A stretch of DNA of 42,827 nt from NCBI GenBank assembly GCA_016789745.1, contig JAEUQF010000157.1:1-42827 (forward strand). Direction: 5' to 3'. The DNA comes from Bryobacterales bacterium (GTDB lineage: Bacteria > Acidobacteriota > Terriglobia > Bryobacterales > Bryobacteraceae). The notes under the pieces were generated by a model that worked only from the letters and a program-made list of their open reading frames with translations, did no database searches and had not been told where the DNA came from. A program made the translations under genes and the position numbers. Below are positions 23,935 through 33,353 of this stretch, one piece after another (position 1 is the stretch's first letter; each line of letters starts with the position of its first letter).

Positions 23935-23968
23935 TTGCAGAATGGTGTACTACGCGTAATAATACAGC
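23935..23968 (+). promoter_or_regulatory. Promoter and YtrA-type operator of the gntR-ABC operon
   Basis: TTGCAG (23935-23940), 17 bp, then AATAAT (23958-23963); transcription would begin at about 23970, the GTG start codon itself, giving a leaderless mRNA. Over the promoter lies GGTGTA (23944-23949), 13 bp, TACAGC (23963-23968), close to the AGTGTA-13-TACACT operator I recall for Bacillus subtilis YtrA. The encoded regulator is of the YtrA subfamily, so self-repression is likely. Confidence 0.7.
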
Positions 23969-23969
23969 T

Positions 23970-24362
23970 GTGATTCCTTTCCGGGTCTCCCTCCAGTCCG
24001 GAACGCCCGTCCATGAGCAGGTTGCGTTCGCTGCCCGCAAAGCCGTTATCTCCGGGCAGATGAAGACCGGCGATCGCTTTCCCTCCGTACGTGCGTTGAG
24101 CCAGGCCTGCAAGATCAATCCGAACACGGCGCACAAGGTGATCACGCAATTGATTGCCGAGGGACTGTTAGAGGTGTTGCCGGGGATTGGCACGGTGGTG
24201 GCGACACCGCCGGCGGGTGCGCGCAAGGAACGGGTCCGGCTGCTGCAGCGAGAGACCGAGGAGTTGGTGGTGGAGGCGAAACGGCTGCGGCTGACGCTGG
24301 AAGAAGTGCAAGCGGCGATAGCAACGCATTGGCGAAATCTCGAATCGGAGCAAGACAGATGA
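23970..24362 (+). CDS. GntR-family regulator, YtrA subfamily
   Basis: A 130-residue transcription factor. The N-terminal winged helix has the GntR pattern GQMKTGDRFPSVRALSQACK (about 29-48), then NPNTAHKVITQLIAEGLLEV and PGIGTVVA. The C-terminal part is only about 45 residues of helix (RLLQRETEELVVEAKRLRLT), the short dimerisation tail that defines the YtrA group; there is no ligand-binding FCD or UTRA domain. YtrA-type regulators are normally encoded with an ABC transporter, as here, and several respond to cell-envelope stress. The start is a GTG at 23970 without a ribosome-binding site, matching the predicted leaderless transcript. It overlaps the ATPase start by 4 bp (ATGA). Confidence 0.9.
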   Translation: MIPFRVSLQSGTPVHEQVAFAARKAVISGQMKTGDRFPSVRALSQACKINPNTAHKVITQLIAEGLLEVLPGIGTVVATPPAGARKERVRLLQRETEELVVEAKRLRLTLEEVQAAIATHWRNLESEQDR

Positions 24363-25258
24363 TCCGAACCGATAGGCTGACAAAGAAGTTCCGCAAGGTT
24401 CCGGCGTTGGCGGAGCTGACGCTGGAGGTTCCCGACGGGGCAATCTACGCGTTGTTGGGCCCGAACGGAGCCGGCAAGACCACGCTGCTCAAGACCCTGC
24501 TGAACATCTGGCAGCCCGACAGCGGACGCGCGTCGCTGCTGGGCGTGGATTCACGGCGCATCGGGCCTGCCGAGTTGCAGCAGGTCGGCTATGTATCGGA
24601 GAACCAGGATCTGCCGGACTGGATGCGCGTAGACGACTATCTGGCCTACTGCCGTTACTTTTATCCGCAGTGGAGCGACGAGGCGGAAGCGTCGCTCGTC
24701 CGGCTGCTGCGCCTGCCGCTCGACCGCCCGTTGAACGAGCTGTCGCGTGGGGTGCGATTGAAGGCCGCGCTGGTGAGTGCGTTGGCGTACCGGCCGAAGG
24801 TGTTGCTGTTGGACGAGCCCTTCAGCGGCCTGGATGTGCTGGTGCGGGACGAGATCTCGGAGACCATCCTCGCAGAAGCCCAGGGGGTGACGATTCTGCT
24901 GGCATCGCATGATCTGGCGGATCTGGAGAGCTTCGCGAGTCACGTGGGGTATTTGCATGAGGGGCGGATGCTGTTCAGCGAGGAGATGCCGGCGCTGACG
25001 GAGCGGTATCGGGGGGTGGAGGTAACGCTGGAGGGCACGGAGTTTCAGGTGCCTGGCGATTGGCCCGCCCACTGGTTGAATCCGGAGCATGCGCAACGCG
25101 TGGTGCGGTTCACCGACTCGCGGTTCGATGCGGATCGGGTGCGGCGGTATTTCCCGGGCGCGCGGGATATCCGCAGCGAGCCGCTCTCGCTACGGAAGAT
25201 CTTTGTGGAGTTGACGCGATCGCAAAGGGAGGAACGTCATGATCTGGCACATTCTTAA
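24359..25258 (+). CDS. ABC transporter ATP-binding protein
   Basis: A 299-residue ATPase subunit. Walker A is GPNGAGKTT (34-42), the Q-loop region is ENQDLPDW (81-88), the signature is degenerate (NELSRGVR at 127-133 in place of LSGGQ), Walker B is VLLLDEP (148-154), and the switch His is H184 in ASHD. The residues after 210 form a C-terminal extension usual in this drug/peptide-export-like group. It partners with the following membrane protein, whose start it overlaps by 20 bp, and is probably repressed by the upstream YtrA-like protein. The transported molecule cannot be told; export of an antimicrobial or lipid is possible. Confidence 0.93.
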   Translation: MIRTDRLTKKFRKVPALAELTLEVPDGAIYALLGPNGAGKTTLLKTLLNIWQPDSGRASLLGVDSRRIGPAELQQVGYVSENQDLPDWMRVDDYLAYCRYFYPQWSDEAEASLVRLLRLPLDRPLNELSRGVRLKAALVSALAYRPKVLLLDEPFSGLDVLVRDEISETILAEAQGVTILLASHDLADLESFASHVGYLHEGRMLFSEEMPALTERYRGVEVTLEGTEFQVPGDWPAHWLNPEHAQRVVRFTDSRFDADRVRRYFPGARDIRSEPLSLRKIFVELTRSQREERHDLAHS

Positions 25259-26765
25259 GAAGGATCTGCGGCGGTTGTGGCTGCCGGCGAGTGTGGCTTC
25301 GCTGCTGCTGGCGTGTTTGACCCTGCTGGACGCGTGGCGATTTGATTGGGAGGTCGGGCTGGCGGAGACGCTGCTGAACCTGTTGGTACCGCTGGCCTGG
25401 GCCGTGCTGATCGCGCTGGCGGTGCAGTTGGACCCACTCACCTCCGACAGGGCGTTCTGGTTGACGAGGCCGGTGCGAAGGCCGTCACTGTTCGTGGCGA
25501 AGCTGCTGTTCGCGATTGCGGTCGTACATGTACCGATGCTGGTCAGCGACGTCGTGATTCTGGCGGCACACGGCTTTTCGCCGTTGCAGGTAAGTCTGCT
25601 CTGGAAACAACTGTTGGTGCTAATAGTAGTGACGCTGCCCTCGCTTGCGGTTGCTTCCGTGACCTCTTCGGTTGCCGGGTTTGGCTGGTGCGCGTTGGCG
25701 GGCGGGGCGGTGGCGCTGCTGTTGAATACGGCACTGGTGGGAAGGCGATATGCGTGGTCGCAGAGCGATTGGGTGCCTGGCGCACTCGCGCTGCTTCTGG
25801 TCACCGCGGGTGGTGCGGCGATGCTTGCCGTGCAATACAGGCAGCGATGGGCGTGGGCGGCGCGGGTGATCGGGATCGGCATCGCGATTGGCGCGGTGCT
25901 GACCTATTCCTACGCTCCGAGGGATCTGACGGCCGAAGCGCAGTGCGCGCTGGAGCGCGATCTGAAGGGGCCCTTGAGACTGGATCCTGAGGAGGACGGG
26001 CCGGATCCGGTGCCGTTTCCGTTCGTCCCTACCGGCAGGGTGGGGATATCCTTACCCCTGCGCGTATCGGGCATCAATGGAGCCGAGCGCGTGCTGGCGG
26101 AACAGCTGTTTCTGCGCGTATCAGGCCCGGGTGGACTGCAGTGGCAGATGCGCCGCGACCTCAGTGCGGAGCCTCGCGCGTATCTTGGCCTGGACCCGCA
26201 GGCAATGCGGCGAGGACAATTCCTGTTTCCCGATCGCAGCTTTGTGCAAGCGGTCGGCAACGCGCCCGTGCAGGTGGAAGGTCGCGCCAGTGTACGGACC
26301 TTACGCGCCGCGCCGATACAGGTTCTGCCCTCACGATTCGAGCCCACCGACGTACCTGGCGTGGGGAGGTGCTTCGCGGCAATCCAGCAGGCCACGTTCG
26401 GGATAGAAAACCTGAAGATCGCCTGCGAATCGCCAGAAGCGTTGCCTCCATTCACGAAAGTCACCCTGGCGGATCCGGTAACCCGCAGAGAATGGAAACA
26501 GGCGCTGGGCGACTCGGGGCGCGTCCTACCTTACCCATCGCTGGCATGGCTGTCTCCCATCCACCGGCGCCAAACCGTTGTGCGCGTGGTGGAGAGCGAT
26601 TCGGGACGGCCGGGCGATCAATGGATGGCACCCCGGGCGGCCTTGGATCGCGCCCGTTTATTCATCCATCCGACCATTGCGGAGGGCTGCAGCAACGTGT
26701 CGTACTCCTTCACTGTGGCGAACCTGCAGAAGCACATCGCCCCGCCCGCCACAAGCCCACGTTAG
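25239..26765 (+). CDS. ABC transporter permease with large soluble C-terminal region
   Basis: A 508-residue membrane protein. Roughly seven or eight hydrophobic helices lie in the first 225 residues ([72 protein letters not shown] and others), and one at about 205-225 leads to a 280-residue soluble domain with no recognised family. [18 protein letters not shown] in the first loop resembles ABC-2 type permeases. ABC-2 permeases are usually shorter, so the C-terminal domain, probably outside the membrane, is an addition. It overlaps the ATPase gene by 20 bp. Its TAG shares the 4-bp TTAG at 26762-26765 with the convergent gene. Confidence 0.82.
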   Translation: MIWHILKKDLRRLWLPASVASLLLACLTLLDAWRFDWEVGLAETLLNLLVPLAWAVLIALAVQLDPLTSDRAFWLTRPVRRPSLFVAKLLFAIAVVHVPMLVSDVVILAAHGFSPLQVSLLWKQLLVLIVVTLPSLAVASVTSSVAGFGWCALAGGAVALLLNTALVGRRYAWSQSDWVPGALALLLVTAGGAAMLAVQYRQRWAWAARVIGIGIAIGAVLTYSYAPRDLTAEAQCALERDLKGPLRLDPEEDGPDPVPFPFVPTGRVGISLPLRVSGINGAERVLAEQLFLRVSGPGGLQWQMRRDLSAEPRAYLGLDPQAMRRGQFLFPDRSFVQAVGNAPVQVEGRASVRTLRAAPIQVLPSRFEPTDVPGVGRCFAAIQQATFGIENLKIACESPEALPPFTKVTLADPVTRREWKQALGDSGRVLPYPSLAWLSPIHRRQTVVRVVESDSGRPGDQWMAPRAALDRARLFIHPTIAEGCSNVSYSFTVANLQKHIAPPATSPR

Positions 26766-28012
26766 AGTTTGACGGGCTGGTGTTTCGCCACCCAATCCGG
26801 ATCAAGGTCGACACCGAAGCCCGGACCCGTCGGCACCTTGATCTTCCCGTTGGCAATCTTCAGCGTCGACGTCTTGCACTCGAATCGAATATTCTTCCCG
26901 ATCTCCTTGAACTCGTGATGCTCACCCGCGTTCGGCAGCGCGGCCACGAACTGCACGTTGTACACGTTGCCCAGCCCGCCGCCCGACATGTGCGGGATGC
27001 ATTGCTTCCCATAGGCCGCCGCCATGCGCGCCACTTTCATGGACCGGATGAGCCCGCCGAAATAATAGTTGTCGGGCTGTACAATGTCCAGGCCATCATG
27101 GGCGATCAGCCAGCGGAAGTTGTGGTAGTTGTAATCCTGCTCGCCGTTGGCAATCGGAATCTTCAACGCGTCGGCCACCTGCTTGATCTCTTCGAAGTGG
27201 TCGAACATCACCGGCTCTTCGAAGTAGCGGAACTTGTACTGCTCCAGCAGCCGCCCCACGCGAATGGCTTCCGGGACCGTATAGAAGCTGTTGGAATCGG
27301 CGTAGAGGGCGATGTTGTCGCCGAAGGTCTTGCGGACCAGCGGGATCATCTTCTCGGTGCGCTGCGGAGGGCCTTCGGCACGCATGTCGGTGGTCATGTA
27401 CATGAGTCCGCCGACTTTGATCTTCAGCGCGCGCAGGTCGTACTGCGAGAAGAGATTGCGGATGAGGTTGATGGACTCGTCCACCGGCTTTTCGCGCCAT
27501 TCAGTAGCGAGGTACAGCGCGACCTCCGGGTTGTGCACGTCGCCGATCAACTGCGCCACAGGCTTCCCGGCGATGCGGCCCAGCATGTCGAGAATCGCGA
27601 ACTCGGCCGTAGCCAAAGGCAGCCCGAGCGCCATTCCGCTTAGACGGAAGTTGAACTGGTAGATGAAGATCTTCTCCAGAATCATGTCCAGTTCACGGGC
27701 GTCCTTGCCAATGAGAAACGGCTGGATGCTCTGCAGAAAAATCGGAAAGAACGTGCGCATGCCCGTATGCGCCACTGAAACGCCCTCGGCGCCGTCCTTC
27801 GAACGCACGCGGCAAATATAGCCATTGTCCAGCCGCAGCAGTTCGACGCTCTGGATGATCACCGGAGATTTGAACACCGGCTTCAGTACAGGCGCCTTGA
27901 GGATCGCGTCCAGCTTCTGGTAGCGGTCCTGGATGGCGTCGGCGGCGAAGGCTCGGGATGCAAGCGCGCCCGCGGCGGCGGTGGATAGAAACTGGCGACG
28001 GTCCGTCTTCAT
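26762..28012 (-). CDS. Tat-exported enolase-superfamily (mandelate racemase subgroup) protein
   Basis: A 416-residue enzyme. It begins with a Tat-type signal ([20 protein letters not shown]), so it probably acts folded in the periplasm, which is unusual for this superfamily. The barrel holds the catalytic Lys pair K197-x-K199, metal ligands D239 (YADSNS), E265 (FEEP) and E291 (NGEQ), and H341 in PHMSGG. This is the pattern of mandelate-racemase-type acid sugar dehydratases and racemases, so proton abstraction next to a carboxylate is expected; the substrate is unknown. It is divergent from the alpha/beta hydrolase at 28066, with 53 bp between, which hints at shared use of a sugar-acid or ester substrate. 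Confidence 0.85.
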   Translation of the reverse strand: MKTDRRQFLSTAAAGALASRAFAADAIQDRYQKLDAILKAPVLKPVFKSPVIIQSVELLRLDNGYICRVRSKDGAEGVSVAHTGMRTFFPIFLQSIQPFLIGKDARELDMILEKIFIYQFNFRLSGMALGLPLATAEFAILDMLGRIAGKPVAQLIGDVHNPEVALYLATEWREKPVDESINLIRNLFSQYDLRALKIKVGGLMYMTTDMRAEGPPQRTEKMIPLVRKTFGDNIALYADSNSFYTVPEAIRVGRLLEQYKFRYFEEPVMFDHFEEIKQVADALKIPIANGEQDYNYHNFRWLIAHDGLDIVQPDNYYFGGLIRSMKVARMAAAYGKQCIPHMSGGGLGNVYNVQFVAALPNAGEHHEFKEIGKNIRFECKTSTLKIANGKIKVPTGPGFGVDLDPDWVAKHQPVKL

Positions 28013-28065
28013 GGAGTTCCCGTTGTGAGTGTATCGCTTCCAGCCGCTGCACTACACTAGAACCC

Positions 28066-29202
28066 ATGGAGAACATGATCGGCGCCTGGGGCGAATGGGC
28101 CGCAAAGCTCGCCTCAGACCCGCCCCGGCTTTCGTTCCGGCGTTCGGACTTCAACGATCTCGACGCGTGGCGCACTCGCGCCCGGGCGCGCTATCGGGAG
28201 TCGCTGCTGCAGCCCAACCTCGGCGGCACGCCGCAGGCCAACGTGCAGCGCCGCTGGGAGTACGACGGCCTCGCCATCGAGCATGTAACTTGGCAGCTGC
28301 CCGTCGGGCCGATGACCGAAGGCGTCGTTCTCAAGCCTGCCAACGCCAGTGGGAAACTGCCGGCCGTGCTGGCGCTCCATGATCACGGCGGCAACAAGTA
28401 CTTCGGCTACCGCAAAATCACCAACACCTCCAACGATCCCCATCCGATGATGGTCAAGCACCAGGAGCACTATTACGGCGGTGCCGCGTGGGCCAATGAA
28501 CTGGCGAAGCGCGGCTACGTGGTGCTGGTGCATGATACCTTCACCTTCGGCTCCCGGCGCATGCGCGCCGCCGATCTGCCGGCTCGCATCAAGGGCGACT
28601 GGGTGGAGCAGAATCCGGAAGCGCAGGACGAAATCGACAAGTACAATCGCTTCGCGGGCAATCACGAACACCTGGTGGCCAAGAGCCTCTTCTGCGCCGG
28701 CACAACCTGGCCGGGCATGTTCGTTACCGAAGACCAGAAGGCCTTGGACTACCTCTGCTCGCGGCCGGACGTCGACCCGAATCGAGTGGGCTGCGGAGGC
28801 CTATCCGGCGGTGGTTTGCGAACAGTATTCCTCACCGGGGCCGACGAACGCATCAAGTGCGCGACCCCAGTGGGCATGATGACCACCTGGCGCGACTACC
28901 TCCTCCACAAGGCCTACACGCATACCTGGATGTGCTACATCCCTGGCCTGCCGAATGATCTTGATTACCCGGAGATTCTGGCGCTCACGGTCCCGAACCC
29001 GGTGATGGTGTTGATGGATCGCCAGGATCAGTTGTTCACCGAACCGGAAATGGAACGCGCCGGCAAAATGATTGAGGCGATCTATCGTAAAGCGAAGGCC
29101 GCCGATCGTGTGTCGGCGAAGTTCTATCCCGGCCCGCACAAGTTCGACCTGGAGATGCAAAAGGACGCCTTCACCTGGTTTGATAAGTGGCTGAAGGGGT
29201 AG
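28066..29202 (+). CDS. Alpha/beta hydrolase (dienelactone hydrolase / acetyl-esterase like)
   Basis: A 378-residue hydrolase. The fold is marked by LPAVLALHDHGG (oxyanion region), a nucleophile elbow GCGGLSGGG in which the Ser is the likely nucleophile, an acid residue in MVLMDRQDQLF, and the catalytic His in YPGPHKFD. This large family in acidobacteria and planctomycetes includes acetyl-xylan esterase and dienelactone hydrolase relatives. No signal peptide is visible from the ATG at 28066; an open frame extends upstream to 27958 but would overlap the divergent gene and looks non-coding. The last 32 bp overlap the convergent DUF998 gene. Confidence 0.85.
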   Translation: MENMIGAWGEWAAKLASDPPRLSFRRSDFNDLDAWRTRARARYRESLLQPNLGGTPQANVQRRWEYDGLAIEHVTWQLPVGPMTEGVVLKPANASGKLPAVLALHDHGGNKYFGYRKITNTSNDPHPMMVKHQEHYYGGAAWANELAKRGYVVLVHDTFTFGSRRMRAADLPARIKGDWVEQNPEAQDEIDKYNRFAGNHEHLVAKSLFCAGTTWPGMFVTEDQKALDYLCSRPDVDPNRVGCGGLSGGGLRTVFLTGADERIKCATPVGMMTTWRDYLLHKAYTHTWMCYIPGLPNDLDYPEILALTVPNPVMVLMDRQDQLFTEPEMERAGKMIEAIYRKAKAADRVSAKFYPGPHKFDLEMQKDAFTWFDKWLKG

Positions 29203-29728
29203 CTTCCGCGGCCGCCAGCCACAGCCAAGCCATGTAGAGCGCCAGCAGCAGGCGCTCGGTCAGGCCCAGCAGAACCGGTGGGCGGTTGCCTATCACCGCC
29301 GGCCACAGCGAGCCCAGAAACAGCGCCAGCATCACGGCCGAGGCAATCGCCAGGCCGCGGAGTCTCGGCCCACCGGAGAGGCGAACCGCGCCAATCACGA
29401 ACGACGGAAAGGCGATCATCGCCGCCACGCCATGGATCATGCCGGGCACCGACGGCGGCTTCGACCAGTTGCCGGGAGGATCCGGCGCGAACATACCGGC
29501 CAGCAGCAGGCAACCGCCCCACAGGCCCAGAAGCGACGCACCTCTGCGGTAAGCCAACTGCAAAGAACCGATCCCTAACAGCACAATCGCCGCGTGCAGA
29601 ATCCACCCCAGCCGCCCGTTCATGTAGAAACTGACAGCATCCTCGAGCGGGCTGAGTTGCGGCTGCACGATGTGCATCAGCAGGCACGTAGCGACGAAGA
29701 CAATCACCGATAGCCGGAGCAGCAGCAT
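29171..29728 (-). CDS. DUF998-like integral membrane protein
   Basis: A 185-residue protein with about six hydrophobic helices: 3-20, 38-58, 65-80, 98-115, 126-143 and 160-178. The sequence LSPLEDAVSFYMNGRLGWIL followed by HAAIVLLGIGSLQLA, and the later GMFAPDPPGNW with a HGVAAMIAF stretch, fit the DUF998 family, whose function is unknown. The ATG at 29728 begins the first helix directly and is preferred over an upstream ATG at 29836, which would enter the divergent araC-like gene. Only 37 bp separate it from that regulator, so the AraC-like protein is its most likely controller. Confidence 0.8.
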   Translation of the reverse strand: MLLLRLSVIVFVATCLLMHIVQPQLSPLEDAVSFYMNGRLGWILHAAIVLLGIGSLQLAYRRGASLLGLWGGCLLLAGMFAPDPPGNWSKPPSVPGMIHGVAAMIAFPSFVIGAVRLSGGPRLRGLAIASAVMLALFLGSLWPAVIGNRPPVLLGLTERLLLALYMAWLWLAAAEATPSATYQTR

Positions 29729-29765
29729 GCACTCGCTATGATCAGGCAAGGGGAGTCTGCCTGTA

Positions 29766-30608
29766 TTGGAAAAACGCGACACTACCCGGCCGAATCTCGC
29801 CGTGCTGCATCCGGAGGCTTTATCCCGCATCTGCAAGCGATCGCACCTACGGCCGTCGGCGGATCTGGCGCCCTACCTCGCCGTGTATTGGGTGATGGAG
29901 TGGGACGTTCCGCCCGGCGAGAGCTACGCGCAGCAGGTGCTGCCGAACCCTTGTGTCCAGATCATCATCAGCCCCAACGCGGTGGAGGTGCTGGGCATTG
30001 TCACCACGGCATTCACCGCAACGCTGGAGGGCAGCGAATTCGTCTTGGGTGTGAAGTTCCGTCCCGCGGGCTTCTATCCGTTCGCGCAAAGGCCCGTGGC
30101 GGAGATTACCGGCCGGCGCGTGCCGCTGGCGTCGCTATGGGCTGAAGCGCCGGTGCAGGCGATCCGGCAGCGAGCGGCGGAGCACGATAGCCGCGGGGTT
30201 GTCGCCTCGATCGAGGCCACGCTCCGCGACCGCCTACAACAGGCCGGCACAGCACAGCAGCACGTGTCAGAGGCCATCGACATCATTGCCACAAAACCGG
30301 CGTTGCTCACGGTGGAAGATCTGGCGCAGCAGTCCCACCTGGCCCCGCGCACGCTCCAGCGGCTGTTTCATCGCTATGTAGGCGTTGGGCCGAAGTGGGT
30401 CATCCGCCGCTACCGTTTGCAGGAAGCCGCGGCCCGCATTGAAGCTGGCGAAACAGAGGACTGGGCCGATCTGGCCCACAGACTGGGGTACTTCGACCAA
30501 TCACACTTCATCCGCGAGTTCCGAGAACTGGCCGGCCAGCCGCCCGCGGCTTACGGAAAGGGACGGCCCGAAGACCGCCCCGTACAGGAACCTACTGACG
30601 AGGCTTAA
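29766..30608 (+). CDS. AraC-family transcriptional regulator
   Basis: A 280-residue regulator. The N-terminal part ([20 protein letters not shown], then FRPAGFYPF) is the sensor domain found in many AraC proteins of the DUF6597 type. The C-terminal AraC double helix-turn-helix spans about 170-270, with [20 protein letters not shown] and the second motif [20 protein letters not shown]. The start is a TTG at 29766 with AAGGGGAG about ten bases upstream. The signal sensed is unknown. It is divergent from the DUF998 gene at 37 bp, and its last 17 bp overlap the convergent ilvD gene. Confidence 0.9.
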   Translation: MEKRDTTRPNLAVLHPEALSRICKRSHLRPSADLAPYLAVYWVMEWDVPPGESYAQQVLPNPCVQIIISPNAVEVLGIVTTAFTATLEGSEFVLGVKFRPAGFYPFAQRPVAEITGRRVPLASLWAEAPVQAIRQRAAEHDSRGVVASIEATLRDRLQQAGTAQQHVSEAIDIIATKPALLTVEDLAQQSHLAPRTLQRLFHRYVGVGPKWVIRRYRLQEAAARIEAGETEDWADLAHRLGYFDQSHFIREFRELAGQPPAAYGKGRPEDRPVQEPTDEA

Positions 30609-32265
30609 ACGTCACCGCGCCTTCCGAAGCGGACGACACCATCGCGCAATACTTCGCGTACACGCCGGTTTCATAGCGCGGGGCCGGAGCCTGGAAGCCT
30701 TCCAGACGCTTCGCCACTTCTTCGGCACTGACCTCCAGATCGATGGTGGCCTTCTCGATGTCGATGTTGATGATGTCGCCTTCCTGCACCGCGGCAATCG
30801 GCCCGCCGGCCGCGGCTTCGGGCGCCACGTGGCCCACCATGAATCCGCGCGTCGCGCCCGAGAACCGGCCGTCGGTCAACAGCGCAACCGTGTCGCCCAA
30901 ACCTGCCCCGACGATCGCACCCGTGACGCCCAGCATCTCACGCATACCCGGACCGCCGCGCGGCCCTTCATAACGAATCACCAGCACATCCCCGGCTTTG
31001 ATCTGGCCGCTGGTCACCGCCGCCATCGCCTGCTCTTCGTTGTTGAACACACGCGCGGGGCCGCGCTGGCCCTTTCTGGCAATGCCCGTCACCTTGATGA
31101 CGCACCCCTCCGGCGCCAGTGAGCCTTTCAGAATCACCAGGCCGCCGGTCTTCTTAATGGGCTGATCGAGCGGCTTGATCACGTCCTGGCCGGCCGTCTC
31201 CTTGGCATCAGCCGACTCCTCCGCAAACGTGCGCCCGGTCACCGTCATGCACGAACCATCCGCATAGCCGCCATCCACTAGACGCTTGGAGATCACCGGG
31301 ATGCCGCCGGCATAGTGAACATCGGCAGCCACATACTTGCCCGCCGGCTTCAGATCGACCAGCAGCGGCGTCCGCTGGCTGATCGTATGGAAGTCCTCGA
31401 TCTTGAGATTGACACCGGCCTCCCGAGCCATCGCTAAAAGGTGCAGCACGGCGTTCGTCGATCCGCCCGACGCGGCCACCGAAGCAATCGCGTTCTCAAA
31501 GGCAGCGCGGGTGCAGATGTCACGCGGCTTTAGGTCGCGCTTCACCACTTCCATCACCCACTTGCCGCATTCGCGCGCGATGTCGTTCTTGGCGGGATCC
31601 ACCTGCGGAGTCGCGGCTGTACCGAAAGGCGACAGACCAATCGCCTCCATCACCGTGGCCATCGTATTAGCGGTGTACTGGCCGCCGCAGGCACCCGCGC
31701 CGGGGCACGCCGCGTTCTCAATCGCCAGCAGTTGCTCGTCGCTGATCTTACCCGCGGCATTCGCGCCGACAGCTTCAAAAACATCCTGAATCGTCAGGTC
31801 GATGCCGTTCAGCTTGCCCGGCATGATGGAGCCGCCATACATAATGATGCCCGGCACGTTCAGCCGCAGCAGCGCCATGGCGGCGCCGGGGATGGTCTTA
31901 TCGCAGGCCACCAGGCAGATCAGGCCGTCGAACATGTAGCCGCGCGCGGTGAGCTCAATCGAATCGGCAATCAGGTCGCGGCTGACCAGCGACGCCTTCA
32001 TGCCTTCGGTGCCCATCGTGATGCCGTCGGAGATGGCGATGGTGTTGAACTCCATGGGCGTACCGCCGGCGGCACGGATGCCCTCCTTCACTTTCACCGC
32101 CAGGTCGCGAAGGTTGTAGTTACAAGGCATCGTCTCAATCCAGGTATTGGCGATGCCGATGATCGGCTTTCTCAGATCATCGTCGGTGAAGCCGATGGCT
32201 TTGAACATGGAGCGGGCCGGGGCACGGTCGCGGCCCTGCGTGATCGTATAACTGCGGAGGGGCAT
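30592..32265 (-). CDS. ilvD: Dihydroxy-acid dehydratase
   Basis: Catalyses dehydration of 2,3-dihydroxy acids to 2-keto acids in the synthesis of isoleucine, valine and leucine. It has 557 residues from the ATG at 32265 ([20 protein letters not shown]). The iron-sulfur cluster cysteines are C48 (TMPCNYNL), C121 ([10 protein letters not shown]) and C193 ([13 protein letters not shown]). The C-terminal half has [17 protein letters not shown] and [15 protein letters not shown], typical of the family. No other branched-chain genes are adjacent. The last 17 bp overlap the convergent araC-like gene. About 100 bp separate it from the divergent gene at 32367; no clear promoter boxes could be fixed there. 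Confidence 0.96.
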   Translation of the reverse strand: MPLRSYTITQGRDRAPARSMFKAIGFTDDDLRKPIIGIANTWIETMPCNYNLRDLAVKVKEGIRAAGGTPMEFNTIAISDGITMGTEGMKASLVSRDLIADSIELTARGYMFDGLICLVACDKTIPGAAMALLRLNVPGIIMYGGSIMPGKLNGIDLTIQDVFEAVGANAAGKISDEQLLAIENAACPGAGACGGQYTANTMATVMEAIGLSPFGTAATPQVDPAKNDIARECGKWVMEVVKRDLKPRDICTRAAFENAIASVAASGGSTNAVLHLLAMAREAGVNLKIEDFHTISQRTPLLVDLKPAGKYVAADVHYAGGIPVISKRLVDGGYADGSCMTVTGRTFAEESADAKETAGQDVIKPLDQPIKKTGGLVILKGSLAPEGCVIKVTGIARKGQRGPARVFNNEEQAMAAVTSGQIKAGDVLVIRYEGPRGGPGMREMLGVTGAIVGAGLGDTVALLTDGRFSGATRGFMVGHVAPEAAAGGPIAAVQEGDIINIDIEKATIDLEVSAEEVAKRLEGFQAPAPRYETGVYAKYCAMVSSASEGAVTFKPRQ

Positions 32266-32366
32266 AAGAGAATCAGTGTATCGCGGTGACCTGCTGTCAT
32301 GCCCCTGCACGCTGCCCAGGCCGGAAACGTCAGACGGGGTGAGAGCAAGAAACCAGGAGTCACTCC

Positions 32367-33353
32367 ATGCGCCTTGGCATTACCGCCTTCTGCCTTTTCA
32401 CTATCTCCGCGGCAGCCGCGGACCGTACCCTGACCATCCGGCACGCCGGCAGTACGCAAGCCCAGAACGAACTGGCGACCGCGGTGCGGTCGATCCTCGA
32501 ACTGCCCAGTGTCAATACCGATACCGATCGCCGCACCTTGACGATCTCCGGGACCGATACCCAGATAGCGGCGGCGGAATGGCTGCTGGCGGAGCTAGAC
32601 AAACCCGCTGCACAACTCGGTGACAAGTCGTTAGCCAGCCGCGTCTTTCGGATGGAAGCCATGGGCGAGGAAGGCTTACGAGTCTTCTATTTGCAGGGCA
32701 GCAGGGAAGTGCGTCAACTGCAGGAGACCGCAACCATAATCCGGTCCATCGTGGAAACCCGGCGCTTGTTCACCTATAACCAGGTTCTCGGCATTGTGGT
32801 GCGGGGCACGCCGGTGCAACTCGATGCAGCCGAATGGCTGTGGCGTACGCTGGAGGCGAATACTCCCGCGCCACGCGTCGAGGAGTTCCGCGCGGGATTC
32901 ACTGATGGGCAGCCGGTGCTAAGAGCCTATCGGATGCCCATGGAATGGTCCGTTCCGCAGTTGCAGGAAGCCGCTACTTTGCTGCGGGCGATCGTAGAGA
33001 TCCGCCGTGTGTTCACGTTCAATGGGACGCGCACCATCCTCACTCGCGGAGACGAAGAGAGCCTTGCCGCGGCGAACTGGGTGGCGACGGAGACGCAGCG
33101 GCCAGCCAGCGCGGATCTGGCCGTATCGGCACCTTATCGCATGGCTGACCCGCGCGACGAGGGCCTGCTTCGCGTGTTCCGCCTTCCGGCTGCCAAATAC
33201 GACGCCGCCGGTCTGCAACGCATAGCCACAGACCTGCGTGCGCAAACGCAAATCCGGCGCATCTTCACCTTCAACACCCCGCGCATGATCGCGCTGCGCG
33301 GAACCGGCGAGCAGATCGCGCACGCAGAGCGCATTCTTACCGCCGCCAAATAG
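32367..33353 (+). CDS. Exported protein of four secretin-N1-like repeats
   Basis: A 328-residue protein with a signal peptide ([18 protein letters not shown]) and four repeats of about 62 residues at roughly 20-80, 104-165, 184-246 and 267-327. The consensus is a strand, then [21 protein letters not shown], a strand such as IVVRGT, and a helix ending AAeWL. This beta-alpha-beta unit resembles the N1 domains of secretins and the short repeats seen in type II/IV secretion outer rings, but there is no secretin pore domain. It probably acts in the periplasm as a binding or assembly protein. Its TAG stop directly abuts the stop of the convergent receptor gene. GGAGT is seen upstream of the ATG. 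Confidence 0.75.
   Translation: MRLGITAFCLFTISAAAADRTLTIRHAGSTQAQNELATAVRSILELPSVNTDTDRRTLTISGTDTQIAAAEWLLAELDKPAAQLGDKSLASRVFRMEAMGEEGLRVFYLQGSREVRQLQETATIIRSIVETRRLFTYNQVLGIVVRGTPVQLDAAEWLWRTLEANTPAPRVEEFRAGFTDGQPVLRAYRMPMEWSVPQLQEAATLLRAIVEIRRVFTFNGTRTILTRGDEESLAAANWVATETQRPASADLAVSAPYRMADPRDEGLLRVFRLPAAKYDAAGLQRIATDLRAQTQIRRIFTFNTPRMIALRGTGEQIAHAERILTAAK

Noticed and set aside
26141..27643. 500-codon plus-strand frame spanning the permease end and the enolase-superfamily gene
   Set aside because: Crosses two well-supported genes and has no domain.
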